NCBI GenBank assembly: GCA_958496175.1
Contig: OY292277.1
Coordinates: 25,587,282-25,651,281, forward strand
Direction of reading: 5' to 3'
Source: Sisyra terminalis
Lineage: Eukaryota > Arthropoda > Insecta > Neuroptera > Sisyridae
DNA: 64,000 nt
Part shown: positions 36,295 to 46,689 of the stretch, piece by piece
How the letters are laid out: the number at the start of each line of letters is the position of its first letter
How positions within the stretch are numbered: the first letter of the stretch is position 1
The notes under the pieces: model-generated
Database searches by the model: none
Told to the model about the DNA's origin: nothing
What the model saw: only the letters and a program-made list of their open reading frames with translations
Made by a program: the position numbers and the translations under genes

Positions 36295-37426
36295 AACTGT
36301 CTAAGATACTTTGGAAAAGTATCTAGATACTAGATAAGCTTCGTTTTTAAAAAGTATCCGAAGTCATAGCCTTGAAGCTTGAATAGCCTGGTATCTGACC
36401 TCCCGCTGGAGTAAGTAATTTCTCGACCGTGAATAGTAAGTAATAAGAATTAGGGTGTAGTTTTTCTGGAGTATTCTGGCAATCACTTGTAAATAAGCAC
36501 TAGAAGAAAGAGAAAATGCCAAAAGTTTCTCGAACAGGTCTAAGTTCGTATATAAGAAGGTGATAGTCACACACAGTTCAGCTATAATAAAAGCTAAGTT
36601 CAGAACAGTTCAGTTAACAGTGAAATTCAGTAAATACATCGAACGCGATAACCGTCCATTTAATTGTCGCTTTGTAAATAAATAAGTAAATGTGTGTATA
36701 AAATAAATATTTATTGTTATCTTTAACAGAAATCTAATGAACCTCGTTAACAATATGTTAACAATTAAAAATTGAACATTACTTTGAGTATCTAGCAACT
36801 CTTAAAAGAATGAAACGTAAATACTTATCTTAAGTTACTTTTTTAAGATACTTTTTATATCATGGATATACTAAGTTTCGTAGCGTACTATAGAAGAGAA
36901 ATATATATTGAATTTTATAGAACTAAGCAAAATAAATCTCCAAATGAAATAGAACCTTATATCATCAATCAATAATATAAATATAATAAATATAATAAAA
37001 TATAAAATAAAATATAATAAATCATCAATCCTTAGATACTTACATATAATTTAAGTAAAATAAAAGTAAAACAGTTTAAACTAGTCAAAACAAAAAAGTC
37101 CCAAAATAAACATTACTCTGTATAACTAGGTAGTTAGGTAGCTCATTTTATAGCTTACTTAAAATACATGGCAATAAAATACAATACTTTTTATTGATAA
37201 TGGCTTTTTCCTATCTTAGATATTTTTCGGTATCTAAGATACTTTTCGGTATCCAAGATACTTTTTAAGTTACAAGATACACATAGTTCTTTTTTAAAAG
37301 TATCCAAGATATTAGTTAATTTTTGTTAAAAAATAAAGGTAAACAAGTTAGTTACTTAAAATTAACCTAGTTTCTGTAAGGTAACTAGGTTACCCAAAGT
37401 AAGTAAGATAAATTTTCTTGACAGCT
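36295..37426. mobile_element. Large foldback element A (GATACTTT / AAGTATC family)
   Basis: The left end AACTGTCTAAGATACTTTGG and the right end CTTGACAGCT form an inverted terminus of the type (A)GCTGTCAAAGATAC. Near the ends the sequence is built from AAGTATC, GATACTT, CTAGATAC and GGTAACTAGGTTACC words that pair extensively. About 400 bp near the left part (36395-36780) is unrelated sequence and may be a nested insertion. Related elements lie at 56692-57600 (inverted) and 58427-59028 (same orientation). No coding sequence. Confidence 0.7.
36456..36752 (+). repeat. Possible solo LTR nested in foldback A
   Basis: This block interrupts the AAGTATC-rich foldback sequence. It begins TGTAGTTTTTCTGG, has a TATATAAG box at 36549-36556, then initiator-like CAGTTCAG repeats (CAGTTCAGCTATAATAAAAG, GAACAGTTCAGTTAACAG), AATAAATAAG at about 36676 and an end at CGTTAACA. 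The order start, TATA, initiator, AATAAA, CA fits a Ty3/gypsy LTR. No target duplication is visible, so the boundaries are tentative. Confidence 0.3.
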
Positions 37427-39486
37427 ATGGTTATTCTTATACCTAACAGTTTTCCGGGTTTATGAAGTAAAAATTAGAAAGTATTGACTCTTTAGATTTT
37501 AGATAAATTAAATCACACGATACTTTATTTCCAACAACAATCTGGATTAGGGATATACTGGTTGAGGTATCTTATTTTCCATTCCTCTCACTTCACAAAT
37601 TTTGATAAGATTATTTATACTTTTAAAATAATGGCCAGGTTTTGTTTGAGCAAAAATAAAAATATTTAAACAATTCTATAATAATTGGATTGTCGTTATA
37701 ACATGTCTACTTAAATTAAAATACCAAAGAAATAAAAGCGAATTTCTGTGTAAAATTCAAATACTCAATTCCAGATAATTTTCTAATGTACACAGTAGCA
37801 ATTACTTTAGATTAACTTTGACATCTTATAGTCTTTAATTTGAAATTAAAAAGAAATTGATCTGTTAATTATTTTTTCTCAGCATTATCACTTGTAAAGG
37901 TAGTCGACCTATTTAGTGGAATATATGCGGTGTTATAACAAGAAGAACACGAAATTTTCATTTGTATATTTTAAAAGGACGAAAAAGCGAATATCAAAAG
38001 TTAAGGGTAGAAAAAGGTAGCTAAAAGCATTCTAATAGAGCGTCGGCATTTATTTCATTCGAGTCTACCAGCATCTTTCGGTCATCATTTATTCAGATGT
38101 GCAGATTAATTCTAGGTTTAATTTCACAGTTCACCAAATTTTCGTGGTTTTGCTTTATTTCGAGAAACTTTTATGACAAAAATATGTCAGTGTAAGGTTT
38201 ACACCAGTTAATAATATAGTTAAGAAATAAATTCATATCGCAAGTTTTGAATATTAGTCATATTTTAGAGGTTGAAGGCTCAGAAAGATGGAGTTTAGTT
38301 AATCAATTTAGTTAATTCTTTTTACTAAAAAATGGTCTAGCTATACACTCAACGAAACTGGAACGCAACATGAATTTCAAGGTAATTTAATGTTCAACAT
38401 TTTTAATATTCCATAATAAAATAGAAATGTTTATTTCACATAGTTTCAGTCATAGTTTTCCCAAGATTTGGGATTCTTAAATCCAATTATTCGACTTTAA
38501 TTTTTCAACTTTGACCTAAAAATTATAAATTCCACGAGAAAATAAACTGAAATAATAGAAATAACAATATCGTCAAGATCTTCAGTGGAAGAGGTAAGGA
38601 GGCTAACTTTAAGTCCATTCTGGGTGTATAAGGATGTAAAATCAAAACTAGATTATGGCTAGAGAAGCATACCGATCGGTTAGCAAAGGTTTGGCATCCT
38701 AACTCTATCCATAGCCTGGGAATCAGGATCACCATAGAGATTCACCGCAACTATCTCATAGTACAAGGTGCTCCGGAAAATTTCTACCGATTTTGAAATA
38801 AAATTTAAACGCGGTTCATTTAAATTTGCCACTCAATTCTATAACCTTTCTTCATATTTCAGACAAATTGAAAATGTCAACTTTCCAGAATTCCTCAAGC
38901 TTTTCAGTGGAAAATTCAGACTTATCTTTATGCCACCTAAAGAAAATCGGCACGCACTTTATAATTGTAGATGCAGATGAACTTGACCTAAGTTTGCGTC
39001 GCCAATTTTAAGTTCTTAAATACACCCTCAAAGTATGAAGTCTATCCCACTATCCAAACCATATAATGAAGCACTAACCGCAACAAAAAAATATTCCTAA
39101 ATAGGTAAGCAGCTTCCTAACAAAAGCATTTAACAAAAAACATCGATTCCCCGCAAATGACGAAGGCTTATATAAAGACATCAGCGACATAATTTTTTTG
39201 CACTATCTTGGTCCTTGGCAATAATGGCAATGTGCCATACGTTCAATAGCCGTGGGTTGTTAGTTGTGTCCAATGATACAACAACTAATAATAAGAGACA
39301 TCTCTACTATGTTCCATATCACTTAAATCAGGTTCTCATGTCAGGTTCAAATATGGGTACTTTTTTGAGACGCTTAACATTCGCACCATCCAACAGATTC
39401 AAGGCGAGATGATTTGGATAATCATTAAGTCTATGAGCATTAATTGTTGGCATAAGTACATAATACATGATCATCCTGGCGAATGA
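37427..39486. other. Non-coding with possible transposon scraps
   Basis: Bases 38870-38950 share a core of about 60 bp (TTTCAGTGGAAAATTCAGAC, TTATCTTTATGC) with the minus strand of 32310-32380. The plus frame at 39215-39412 (NNKRHLYYVPYHLNQVLMSG) lies in a GC-richer patch and may be part of the same coding relic as 39487-39647. Confidence 0.3.
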
Positions 39487-39647
39487 ATTTTAAGAAGTTA
39501 CGAGCCAAAACTTTGGGATTTCTGGACGTCAGACTACTGGTGGGATGCTATTCAAGAATGGAATACTAAAAAGGAAGATTTCAAACTATCAACACCAACC
39601 TCTCAGGTCATTCTACTGCCTAGGAAAAGAGTAAGGGTGAACATACC
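39487..39647 (+). pseudogene. Tryptophan-rich coding-like fragment
   Basis: After a TGA at 39484-39486 the plus strand is open to the start of the MITE at 39648 and reads EPKLWDFWTSDYWWDAIQEW, KKEDFKLSTPTSQVILLPRK and RVRVNIPN. The five Trp within 20 residues and the mixed codons are unlike AT-driven frames. A donor-like ATG|GTAAGT at its end belongs to the MITE terminus and is probably not a real splice site. Family unknown; it may be chance. Confidence 0.22.
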
Positions 39648-39920
39648 TAATGGTAAGTGTCACTTGACGCTACGTGATCTAATGTCCAAAATATAACTAC
39701 TCCAAAGGTGTTTATTTTATTCACACATTTCATTATTCAAGTTATTTAAAATATTGTTATCAGTTAATGACGTTCTCGAATTTACTGAATCTTCCCCAAA
39801 GTGTAGAACTTTGTGGAAGGGGATTTTTTTTTTTGAATAACTGGAATAATGAAATAAGCACCATTAAAGTAGTTATATTTTAGGCCACCAAAACTTACCT
39901 ACCAGTGATACTTACCAATA
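39648..39920. mobile_element. MITE with terminal inverted repeats of about 100 bp
   Basis: The left arm TAATGGTAAGTGTCACT...CAAAATATAACTACT...GGTGTTTATTT...TTATTCAAGTTATTTAAA is mirrored on the minus strand from 39920: TATTGGTAAGTATCACT...TAAAATATAACTACT...GGTGCTTATTT...TTATTCCAGTTATTCAAA. The spacer contains a small hairpin (CTTCCCCAAAGT / ACTTTGTGGAAGG). No target duplication is evident. Confidence 0.75.
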
Positions 39921-39924
39921 ACTT

Positions 39925-41988
39925 GTGATTATTTTATATAAATTTTAGTCTAGAGTTACCTAAAATTTATTTTCTATTAGTAGTTAAATCATCTTAAACT
40001 ATCTATATCTGCGTTGCATATGTAAGCTAACGATAACTATATCAATGGCTTATAATATTTCGAATCTAAGCCTCTGAGCGCTTTAATATTTAAACAACAA
40101 CAAAAAAAAAAGAAAGAAAAAAGCCAATTGGTTTCCGAGTGGTCAAAGTGACGGTAAATAACAATAAAAAATAAAAACACGAACCTTTTTTATTCAGATA
40201 ATGGTTTTGAGAATTGAAACAAAACTATAAAATTGAGGAAATTTCCTCAACTTGCTCCCGATTCATAACGTTCACAGCGTTTTCAAACGTTTCAATTGAC
40301 TTAATCACTGTAGTAAACATTGTATTTTAGAAAATTCTTTCAGGGCATTTATTCCATATGTTCAACAATATTCAGTGAATTCTCTCATTATTCCATATTC
40401 TATTATTGTTATTTTGCAAATATCTTTGTATTCCACCCAAGAATAATACCGGAAGTTCAAGTTTAGTGCTCGCTAACTTCGTTAACCGTTTTCCACAATG
40501 AGGGGCCACAATATGCAGGTGGCACATTATAACATAAGCCGTTTGGATTACCTTAATTAAGTAAATAATAATACAGTATTAATTTACGATCAATTACCTC
40601 TATGTTTACTTGTTTTTCCATTTCTTCATACCGAAGACCTTTTAGTTTGGGAAACTTCCTATTGAGCATATAATTCATATTTTACGTAATATTTAATTGT
40701 TTTATTATGTTTGAAATTCAACACTTTTAAGAAAGCGTTAACTTGAGTCTCGATTCGTAATGCAAGGAGATATATTTATTTATGTGACTATGTAAATACC
40801 GTATTACGAAGCGAAGTATATAGAGGAATTCGAAAGAGAAAAAGGGATATTGTATTGCACTCAGGTCGATATTTCTCTGGTTTTTCTAGTTTTCGAGTAG
40901 AATAACTGAAACTGGATTGGTTTGAGTAGAAATGCTTAAGTTTTATCTTTGTTTTGTGTTTCAATGTCGTTGGTGTTTAATTAAAAGTAAAAAAATGTAA
41001 ATAAAGAAAAACACGTTTGTTTAAGATTTCTAAACGTGTCGATGGTAAGATTTAAGTTATGGAACGTTAGATAATTAGGTCTTGCATCTGTATCAGTATA
41101 TTGGGTTACATTACATCATTGTCTCGGTAATGTCCAAATCGAAAGGTCGTTGCTTTTTCTAAGAACTTTACAAACCGGAGACCATATAGTTAACTGATTG
41201 TTTGCTTGGAATCGATATAAATTCCATAGTCTGATCTGGATTTTTGAATTTCAATACGGAAATCCTTTCAGTTTCTTAATGAAATAACAAAAATAGCGAC
41301 ATTAATTGCAGTATTAAGAATAAACCATAGTTATTAGATCCCATCACGTAAAATATTTTGAATTTATTATGTTGTCTTCTTTGTTTTTCACATTCCTAAT
41401 CCTACCTAGAAATATGGTTGGAAAGAAAATATAGACAAACGAAAATCAACAATCCTACATCAAATTTCCAACCAAAAAGTTTTGACCAAGGTTAAGTTTA
41501 CTCCATCCTTTCGCCTTTTTTTAGCAGAGCAGTCATTTTTGAGATTATTCAATAAAATACTTTTTAACGTTTGAATTAAAAATGATAGAAACATTTAATT
41601 AACTCTAATAGAAATCTTAAAAAAAATCCCTAAGATGAGCTACTAATTTTATTAGAACGCAGACTACTTAAGCTCAACGTTATGAACTTTTGATATGTGA
41701 TTAGAAAAAAATGAAATTAAATTATTGTGGTTTCTTTGTGAAAAAAATAGAGTAACGTACGATTTCAGAGATTAACTTTTTTGCTATTTTATATTTTGAT
41801 GTATGAATATTTCTGTTAAAAACTAAAAAGTTCATCAAAAAAAAAAAATTTTGAGTATTTCCATATTGCATTGCGGTAGACATATTGCATTGGTAATAAA
41901 AAGAGCAGGAAAAGAAAAACTAAAGTAACGGGGTCGGAGTTGGATATTGCTTCTGCTAACTAATCTATAGGTTATTCTGGTGGGATTG
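39925..41988. other. Non-coding stretch with a SINE-head scrap
   Basis: Apart from the SINE-like head at 40132-40154 nothing is recognised. Confidence 0.4.
40132..40175 (+). repeat. Internally deleted tRNA-SINE scrap
   Basis: TTCCGAGTGGTCAAAGTGAC matches the A-box head of the SINE at 47.5 kb (CCTAGTGGTCAAGGTGACCG on the minus strand) and is joined directly to GGTAAATAACAATAAAAA, which resembles the SINE tail. This suggests an internal deletion of the body and B box. Confidence 0.4.
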
Positions 41989-42170
41989 GTATTTTCACTT
42001 ATGGATAGATAGACCATATCCTTAAGATAACTAATTAATGGATGAAAATTTATCTGTTAGATAAATCCTACAAACATCATTATTTTTAGGTGAAAAAACG
42101 CATGTTTTGCCTATTCTCCAGATAAAATTTTATCTTGAAGATAAATATCTCTATATAGATGTCTATATAG
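41989..42170 (-). mobile_element. MITE, copy 2 (GTATTTTCAC family), one end eroded
   Basis: Inverse copy of 12529-12723. It starts GTATTTTCACTTATGGATAG and contains TTTATCTGTTAGATAAATCC, TTTTTAGGTGAAAAAACG and GAAGATAAATATC. The far end has lost the GTGAAAATAC terminus after GATGT at about 42162. Confidence 0.65.
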
Positions 42171-42523
42171 TACACACTATATAGATTAGAATCATTTAGT
42201 TAAGAATACAACGGTAGATGCCCATTGTTAGTGCCTCTACTTCTCACACTCCACTTTTTATTTTCCATTTTCTTCTACCGAGAATAGAATATGACTACTA
42301 AAGTGCAACTTGGACATATTAGTGGAAAAAACTATAGTTTCATTAGTTTTCGAAATTAAAATATTTCAAATCCCAAATAGAATCATAGTTGGATTTCAAA
42401 TTTAATTTAAGTTAGTCAAATTTTCAATAAAATTGATAACTGGCTTTTATGAAAATTTTGTAAGCTTTCGATCCGGTAGAAATAAAAACTCTTCAGCATT
42501 TTTATTTCAAACATTACCTATAC

Positions 42524-42708
42524 TAGCGGTCGCCAAAGTGGTGGTCTGCGGACCACTAGTGTTCCGCGAGAAAATTTCGCTGGTCCACAAAGAAGTATGG
42601 AATATACTTATTATGATATATTTAACACTTAAAAATCCTATTAATGATCCAAGGAATTCAAATTATGAATTTAGTGATCTGTGAAGCCAAATAGTTTTGC
42701 GACCGCTG
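42524..42708 (+). mobile_element. hAT MITE in left arm, with target duplication
   Basis: It begins TAGCGGTCGCCAAAGTGG and ends TTTTGCGACCGCTG. Flanking octamers ACCTATAC (42516-42523) and ACCTAAAC (42709-42716) match at seven of eight bases. The interior GCGGACCACTAGTG and CAAATTATGAATTTAGTG are shared with the copy at 42792-42995. Confidence 0.82.
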
Positions 42709-42791
42709 ACCTAAACGCCATTGTGTAGAAGCAAGTGTAGAACATAAACATGGTTCATTGTTTTGTTGCTTTTACACAACGTCATATAGGT

Positions 42792-42995
42792 CAGCGTTCA
42801 CGAAACTTTTTGACCTCACGAACGATTAAACTCATAATTTGAATCCCGTGGACCACTAATTGAATTTGTAAGTATATAAGTATATAAGTATATAAATATT
42901 TAAGTATATAAGAATAACCCACATTTCTTTGTAGACTATTGAAATTTCCTCACAGAATAGCAGTGGTCTACGGACCGCCACTTTGGCGACCGCTG
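42792..42995 (-). mobile_element. hAT MITE in right arm, mirror orientation
   Basis: Read on the minus strand it begins CAGCGGTCGCCAAAGTGGCG and ends TTCGTGAACGCTG. Flanking octamers ATATAGGT (42784-42791) and GTATAGGT (42996-43003) match at seven of eight bases. It contains an AGTATATA tandem tract absent from the other copy. Confidence 0.82.
42869..42912 (+). repeat. AAGTATAT microsatellite
   Basis: About five imperfect units of AAGTATAT, inside the right-arm hAT element. Confidence 0.8.
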
Positions 42996-43110
42996 GTATA
43001 GGTAATGTTTGAAATAACACAAAACTGCGTTTGTACGCCTTGATACAATTTCTTTGATTTGAAATATATCTTAAAAATGTTTTCCTTTTAATATTTTAAA
43101 TGTTCTATTC

Positions 43111-43462
43111 CAGTGTTTCCCAATCTTTTTTACGTCTTTCTGGTACTCATCTAAGGCTTTCTCAAATTTTCCAGCTCCTCCCCTCCCTTACATAATACAT
43201 ACATTAAACAAAACTAAAAAAATTAAATTACCGTTAAGGAAACTTGAACGATAGATTTTAGGAAAAATTACAAGGAAATTGTTGAGAAAAACACCGTACA
43301 AAGCTCGTGTCGCAACCTAGCGGCAACTGATGTTATACAAAAACAAAATTAACACTTGCTACCAACATTACTTATTATTTATAATATATTTTCGAATAGC
43401 CTTCCTTTATAATCAAATTGCTCCCTTCCCGTGTGGCATACGACCCACGTTGGGATACATAG
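43111..43462. mobile_element. Probable hAT element relic
   Basis: The left terminus CAGTGTTTCCCAATCTTTTT and the right terminus ACGTTGGGATACATAG are inverted and typical of hAT elements. Octamers next to these ends do not match well, so one end may be eroded. No transposase-like frame is visible. Confidence 0.5.
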
Positions 43463-45150
43463 CTCTTGAAAACAAAGTCGTTTCCCGGAAAAAATGGTCT
43501 TCCTTAACAACAAAATTCGGACAGACTCTTTTGTGTTGCACTTTTATAAGACTTTAATGTAAATAGTTAAACGAACTCACATTAAAATCAGCAATACCGG
43601 ATGACCATCAAGTTTAATCAGGTATTCAAGAGATCGTTCAAATTATCTAAAATCATTAATGATCGTTGATAAATAAACGTTTTATAAAAGTTATAATTTA
43701 TCAAAACGAGTCTGAAATATGTAAATAGAAATGACTAATTAAAAATCCATTACTACCTGAAATTAGCGCTTTGATTAATTTTTCCAAAGCAGCTTAATCT
43801 TACGAATATTTCTTAAGCTATTTGGAAAAAAAAAAGATCTTGTGAACTTTTTCAAAAACATAGATAAGACCGAACAAATTTATCTCAATCTTTTCTAATT
43901 TATGATAATTTCTTTGATTACAAACGGTAAAGAATTCATTCTTTATCAAAAAATCTCAAATCAAAATACTTCTTACTAGAACTAATGATTAATCATTACT
44001 CCCAGCGATCAACCGTAAAACTTTTCATTATTTTATTTTTTGGTTCGTATCAAATCTATTATATTATTTTTACAAGTTTTGAGGATATTTTCTTTAAAAA
44101 AATTCCAATTCTCATGTTTTTCGATTTAGGTAATACGACATAATCATTCCACATGGTTCATAAAATTTAAATGAAGATTTCTCCAAATGATTGGATTAGA
44201 AGTGACTAATACGCGTAGGTCGAATGAAATTGATTTTTTCTTGAAATTTGTCTACATTTTTTATTACTGTTTTACATTTGGCCCACCCAAAATCAAACTT
44301 TATTTAATTTTATTACATTGATTGACGGAAATAGTTTATGAACATGCTCACAGAGGCCGCTGTATAAAACGGGAAACAAAAGACTGCATTAAAAATCAAT
44401 GAATCGAAGTAGGCGATATGAACATGGAAATTTTGAATATTTTCAGGTAAACTTATAAAAAGAATTTCTGTTGTCTTTCTCGTTTTTTTTTTCATCATAA
44501 AAGCGTATAATTGCTGTATAATTGAGATGATTTTCGAAAGAGTCACGCCATTTTTTTTCCTCGCATAACTTGCGTGTGGAAAATTGGAATGAATTGGAGT
44601 AGCGTACTTAATTATCGAATTAATTTAACAGAGAACTTCAAAGAAAATAGATTTTACATTGCATCAAATAAGATTATACCCTACACACTTCAGATTTTCG
44701 ATGTCAAATTCCCATTTACAAATTTGATTTCCTGGAGCTCGATTGCAAGTTAATGATCCAGAAAACGATTGTTGTACAACAAAGTTATTGACATATTTTC
44801 TGAGAGAAACTAATGCAACGATAGAAAAAGACAATAAAATATTTATTCTTGTTGCAACAATCAACTAAGTTCTAAAAGTACATACCTTTATACACAGTTT
44901 CCTCTTCGACTTCCTGTTGGAACAACAGGAATTGAATGTGCCATTATGTAAGCTAGATGCTCCAAGCACTCTAACGATAAGATTTTATTTTTCTTAAGTT
45001 TAATTTATGAACAATTTAACAGATTAAAGTCTATAAATTATTACCAAAATGTAATTGGAACCTTTAAGAACAAGAATTATTTTAAAATATTCTAGGAGCT
45101 TAAAATAAGCTGGTTATTAAACTGTCTAATTAATAGTATCTAGGTAAGTA
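43463..45150. other. Non-coding stretch
   Basis: A minus-strand frame at 44664-44799 follows a good acceptor (pyrimidine run then CTCAG) and has three Cys, but no convincing domain. TAATTA-type cores cluster at about 44600-44630. Confidence 0.35.
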
Positions 45151-45285
45151 ATGGGATTCGAAGAATCCTTTCAAACGACACAAGATTTCTTGCATGAAGT
45201 GGATAGAAAAAGTGTCGATATTTCTACAGAATCTCTTCTTGAAATTCTCTTCAGATTAAGTATAAAGCCGTCTCTAAATGTATAA
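45151..45285 (+). CDS. Small ATG-initiated open frame, possible first exon
   Basis: ATG at 45151 opens 44 codons of balanced composition: MGFEESFQTTQDFLHEVDRK then VDISTESLLEILFRL. A GTATAA donor-like site lies at 45260 (TTAA|GTATAA). A strong acceptor (long pyrimidine tract, TTTTCCACAG) ends at 45421, followed by a GC-rich stretch open in all three plus frames for at least 27 codons. Splicing 45259 to 45422 would keep the frame open for about 28 more codons. The GC-rich part is also open on the minus strand (45491-45363, ending KRKSLREKAKRKAL), so strand is not certain. Family unknown. Confidence 0.27.
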   Translation: MGFEESFQTTQDFLHEVDRKSVDISTESLLEILFRLSIKPSLNV

Positions 45286-45421
45286 TACGTTGAAATCTTA
45301 TTCCATTTAAAATCGTTCGTTAATCAGAATAAATTGCGATAAAAAATAAACATAGAATTTATCTAAAGAGCTTTCCTCTTAGCTTTCTCTCTCAAGCTTT
45401 TCCTCTTAACATTTTCCACAG

Positions 45422-45547
45422 TCATCTTTGCACCACTCCCGGTCCCATTCCCGTTGGTCCTGTCGACAAGCCGAGGTGGCTCCTCAACATCTCATTTCCA
45501 CTAAACCGATTTCGAGTCGATCGTGTTTTCTCTATAATGTTTAATTA
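45422..45547 (+). other. Possible second exon after a strong 3' splice site
   Basis: The sequence before 45422 is a nearly pure pyrimidine tract of about 50 bases ending in CCACAG. The following sequence is GC-rich, and plus frame 2 reads CTTPGPIPVGPVDKPRWLL to a TAG at 45545-45547. The minus strand is open as well. It could be an exon or only a GC-rich island. Confidence 0.25.
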
Positions 45548-45549
45548 GG

Positions 45550-46364
45550 TCAAAGTTTTCAGCGTATAAGCATCATTAAGAATGTGCTACACTAACAGAA
45601 TGGAAGAAGAAATAACTCAAGCTTACATTAAACAAAAACAAGTAATTATATGATACGGCAATATTTGAAAACAATTCATTTTCTGCTTTTTCGTATCATA
45701 TGCTTGGAAATGAGCCAATTAAATCAATTTGTTTACGAATTGTATAGAGAATAATTTGCTATCAACCAACTCATAGATACGTACATAGAGGAATCATGAT
45801 TGAGTGTATTTTTCATTTGCAAACAATGCCAATGGTGTAACCGAAATCGAGTGGGTCTCATTATTTGGCAATTTTTTACAGGTCGTGTCTTCCTTTTGTT
45901 TTCGGAATGGAAAAGACTTGTGTAAGAAGTATTTGAACAAAAAAACTATGGCAATATTATAGGCAAAAAGGTCATTGATTCGATCGCAAATTATAAGCTA
46001 GTAAATACGAAGAGAATGGCGAAGATCATTTTGCGCGGATGTAGCTGAATAATAAGATGTTGATATTAAAGAAGAATAAGATTTTTTTATTTTAACAAAA
46101 ATTGTCCAAGTTTTTGATATTAATTTCACTATATGCAATTCAATACATATAATATCAATTTTATTTATCAAAAAAATTGATTATAAAGCTTTTTTAATTA
46201 GCGATTTTTGAATAAGCTAGATGAACATCATAATTTGTTCAGTATGAAGTTAGCCGCATAAATTTTCCAGCAATAGTAAAAATAAATAAATGATTTTCAG
46301 TGATTTTCAATGATGATATTCCTATGTAGATTTTTTCGAATTTGGGTTTTACAAATTATTAAAG
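45550..46364. other. Non-coding stretch
   Basis: Nothing recognised. Confidence 0.4.
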
Positions 46365-46523
46365 TTATAATTGGCTCAAGCCCTTTTTAGGTCGGTCAAT
46401 ATCAGGCAACGTTGCATTTTTTACTTTGTTTGGATTTAATTCGCCCATATCATATAATACCATATAATAAATCAGCCCATAATGAAAATTTAGCCACAAA
46501 AGAGAAAATTATACCATATTAGA

Positions 46524-46586
46524 GTTGGATTAACAAAAAAATCGCGAATTAAATTATTTAATTCGCGATTTTTTTGTTAATCCAAC
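46524..46586. repeat. 63-bp palindrome with perfect 31-bp arms
   Basis: From GTTGGATTAACAAAAAAATC to GATTTTTTTGTTAATCCAAC the sequence is a perfect inverted repeat around one unpaired centre base. Confidence 0.9.
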
Positions 46587-46587
46587 A

Positions 46588-46638
46588 TTGCATTTTCTAC
46601 TTTGTTGTTAATTATTAACAACAAAGTAGAAAAAGCAA
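46588..46638. repeat. 51-bp palindrome, one mismatch
   Basis: TTGCATTTTCTACTTTGTTG pairs with CAACAAAGTAGAAAAAGCAA. The arms are 25 bp with one mismatch and a one-base centre. It begins one base after the previous palindrome. Confidence 0.9.
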
Positions 46639-46689
46639 CATTGCCAGATTCAACTGTTCTAAAAGGGACTTGAGCCTTATAATTTTTGC

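Larger units (their letters stand above)
42502..43016. repeat. Foldback repeat hosting two mirror-placed hAT MITEs
   Basis: The outer arms TTATTTCAAACATTACCTATA and its complement TATAGGTAATGTTTGAAATAA bound the structure. The inner arms are GCCATTGTGTAGAAGCAA (42717-42734) and TTGCTTTTACACAACGTC. Each arm is interrupted at the same place by a hAT element (42524-42708 and 42792-42995). Without them the host would be a small palindromic element of about 110 bp. Confidence 0.7.
46365..46683. mobile_element. Foldback element with two adjacent palindromes
   Basis: The termini TTATAATTGGCTCAAGCCC and GGGACTTGAGCCTTATAA are inverted, and inside them GGCAACGTTGCATTTTTTAC pairs with CTACTTTGTTG...GCAACATTGCC. 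The interior holds two long hairpins end to end (46524-46586 and 46588-46638). It is non-coding and should fold into a branched structure as single strand. Confidence 0.7.

Noticed and set aside
44664..44799. Minus-strand exon candidate after a strong acceptor, with CNRAPGNQICKWEFDIENLK resembling a Kunitz start
   Set aside because: The first Cys spacing (8 residues) fits but the second (10 instead of about 15) does not, the frame ends at a stop before the remaining cysteines, and no donor or further exon was found.
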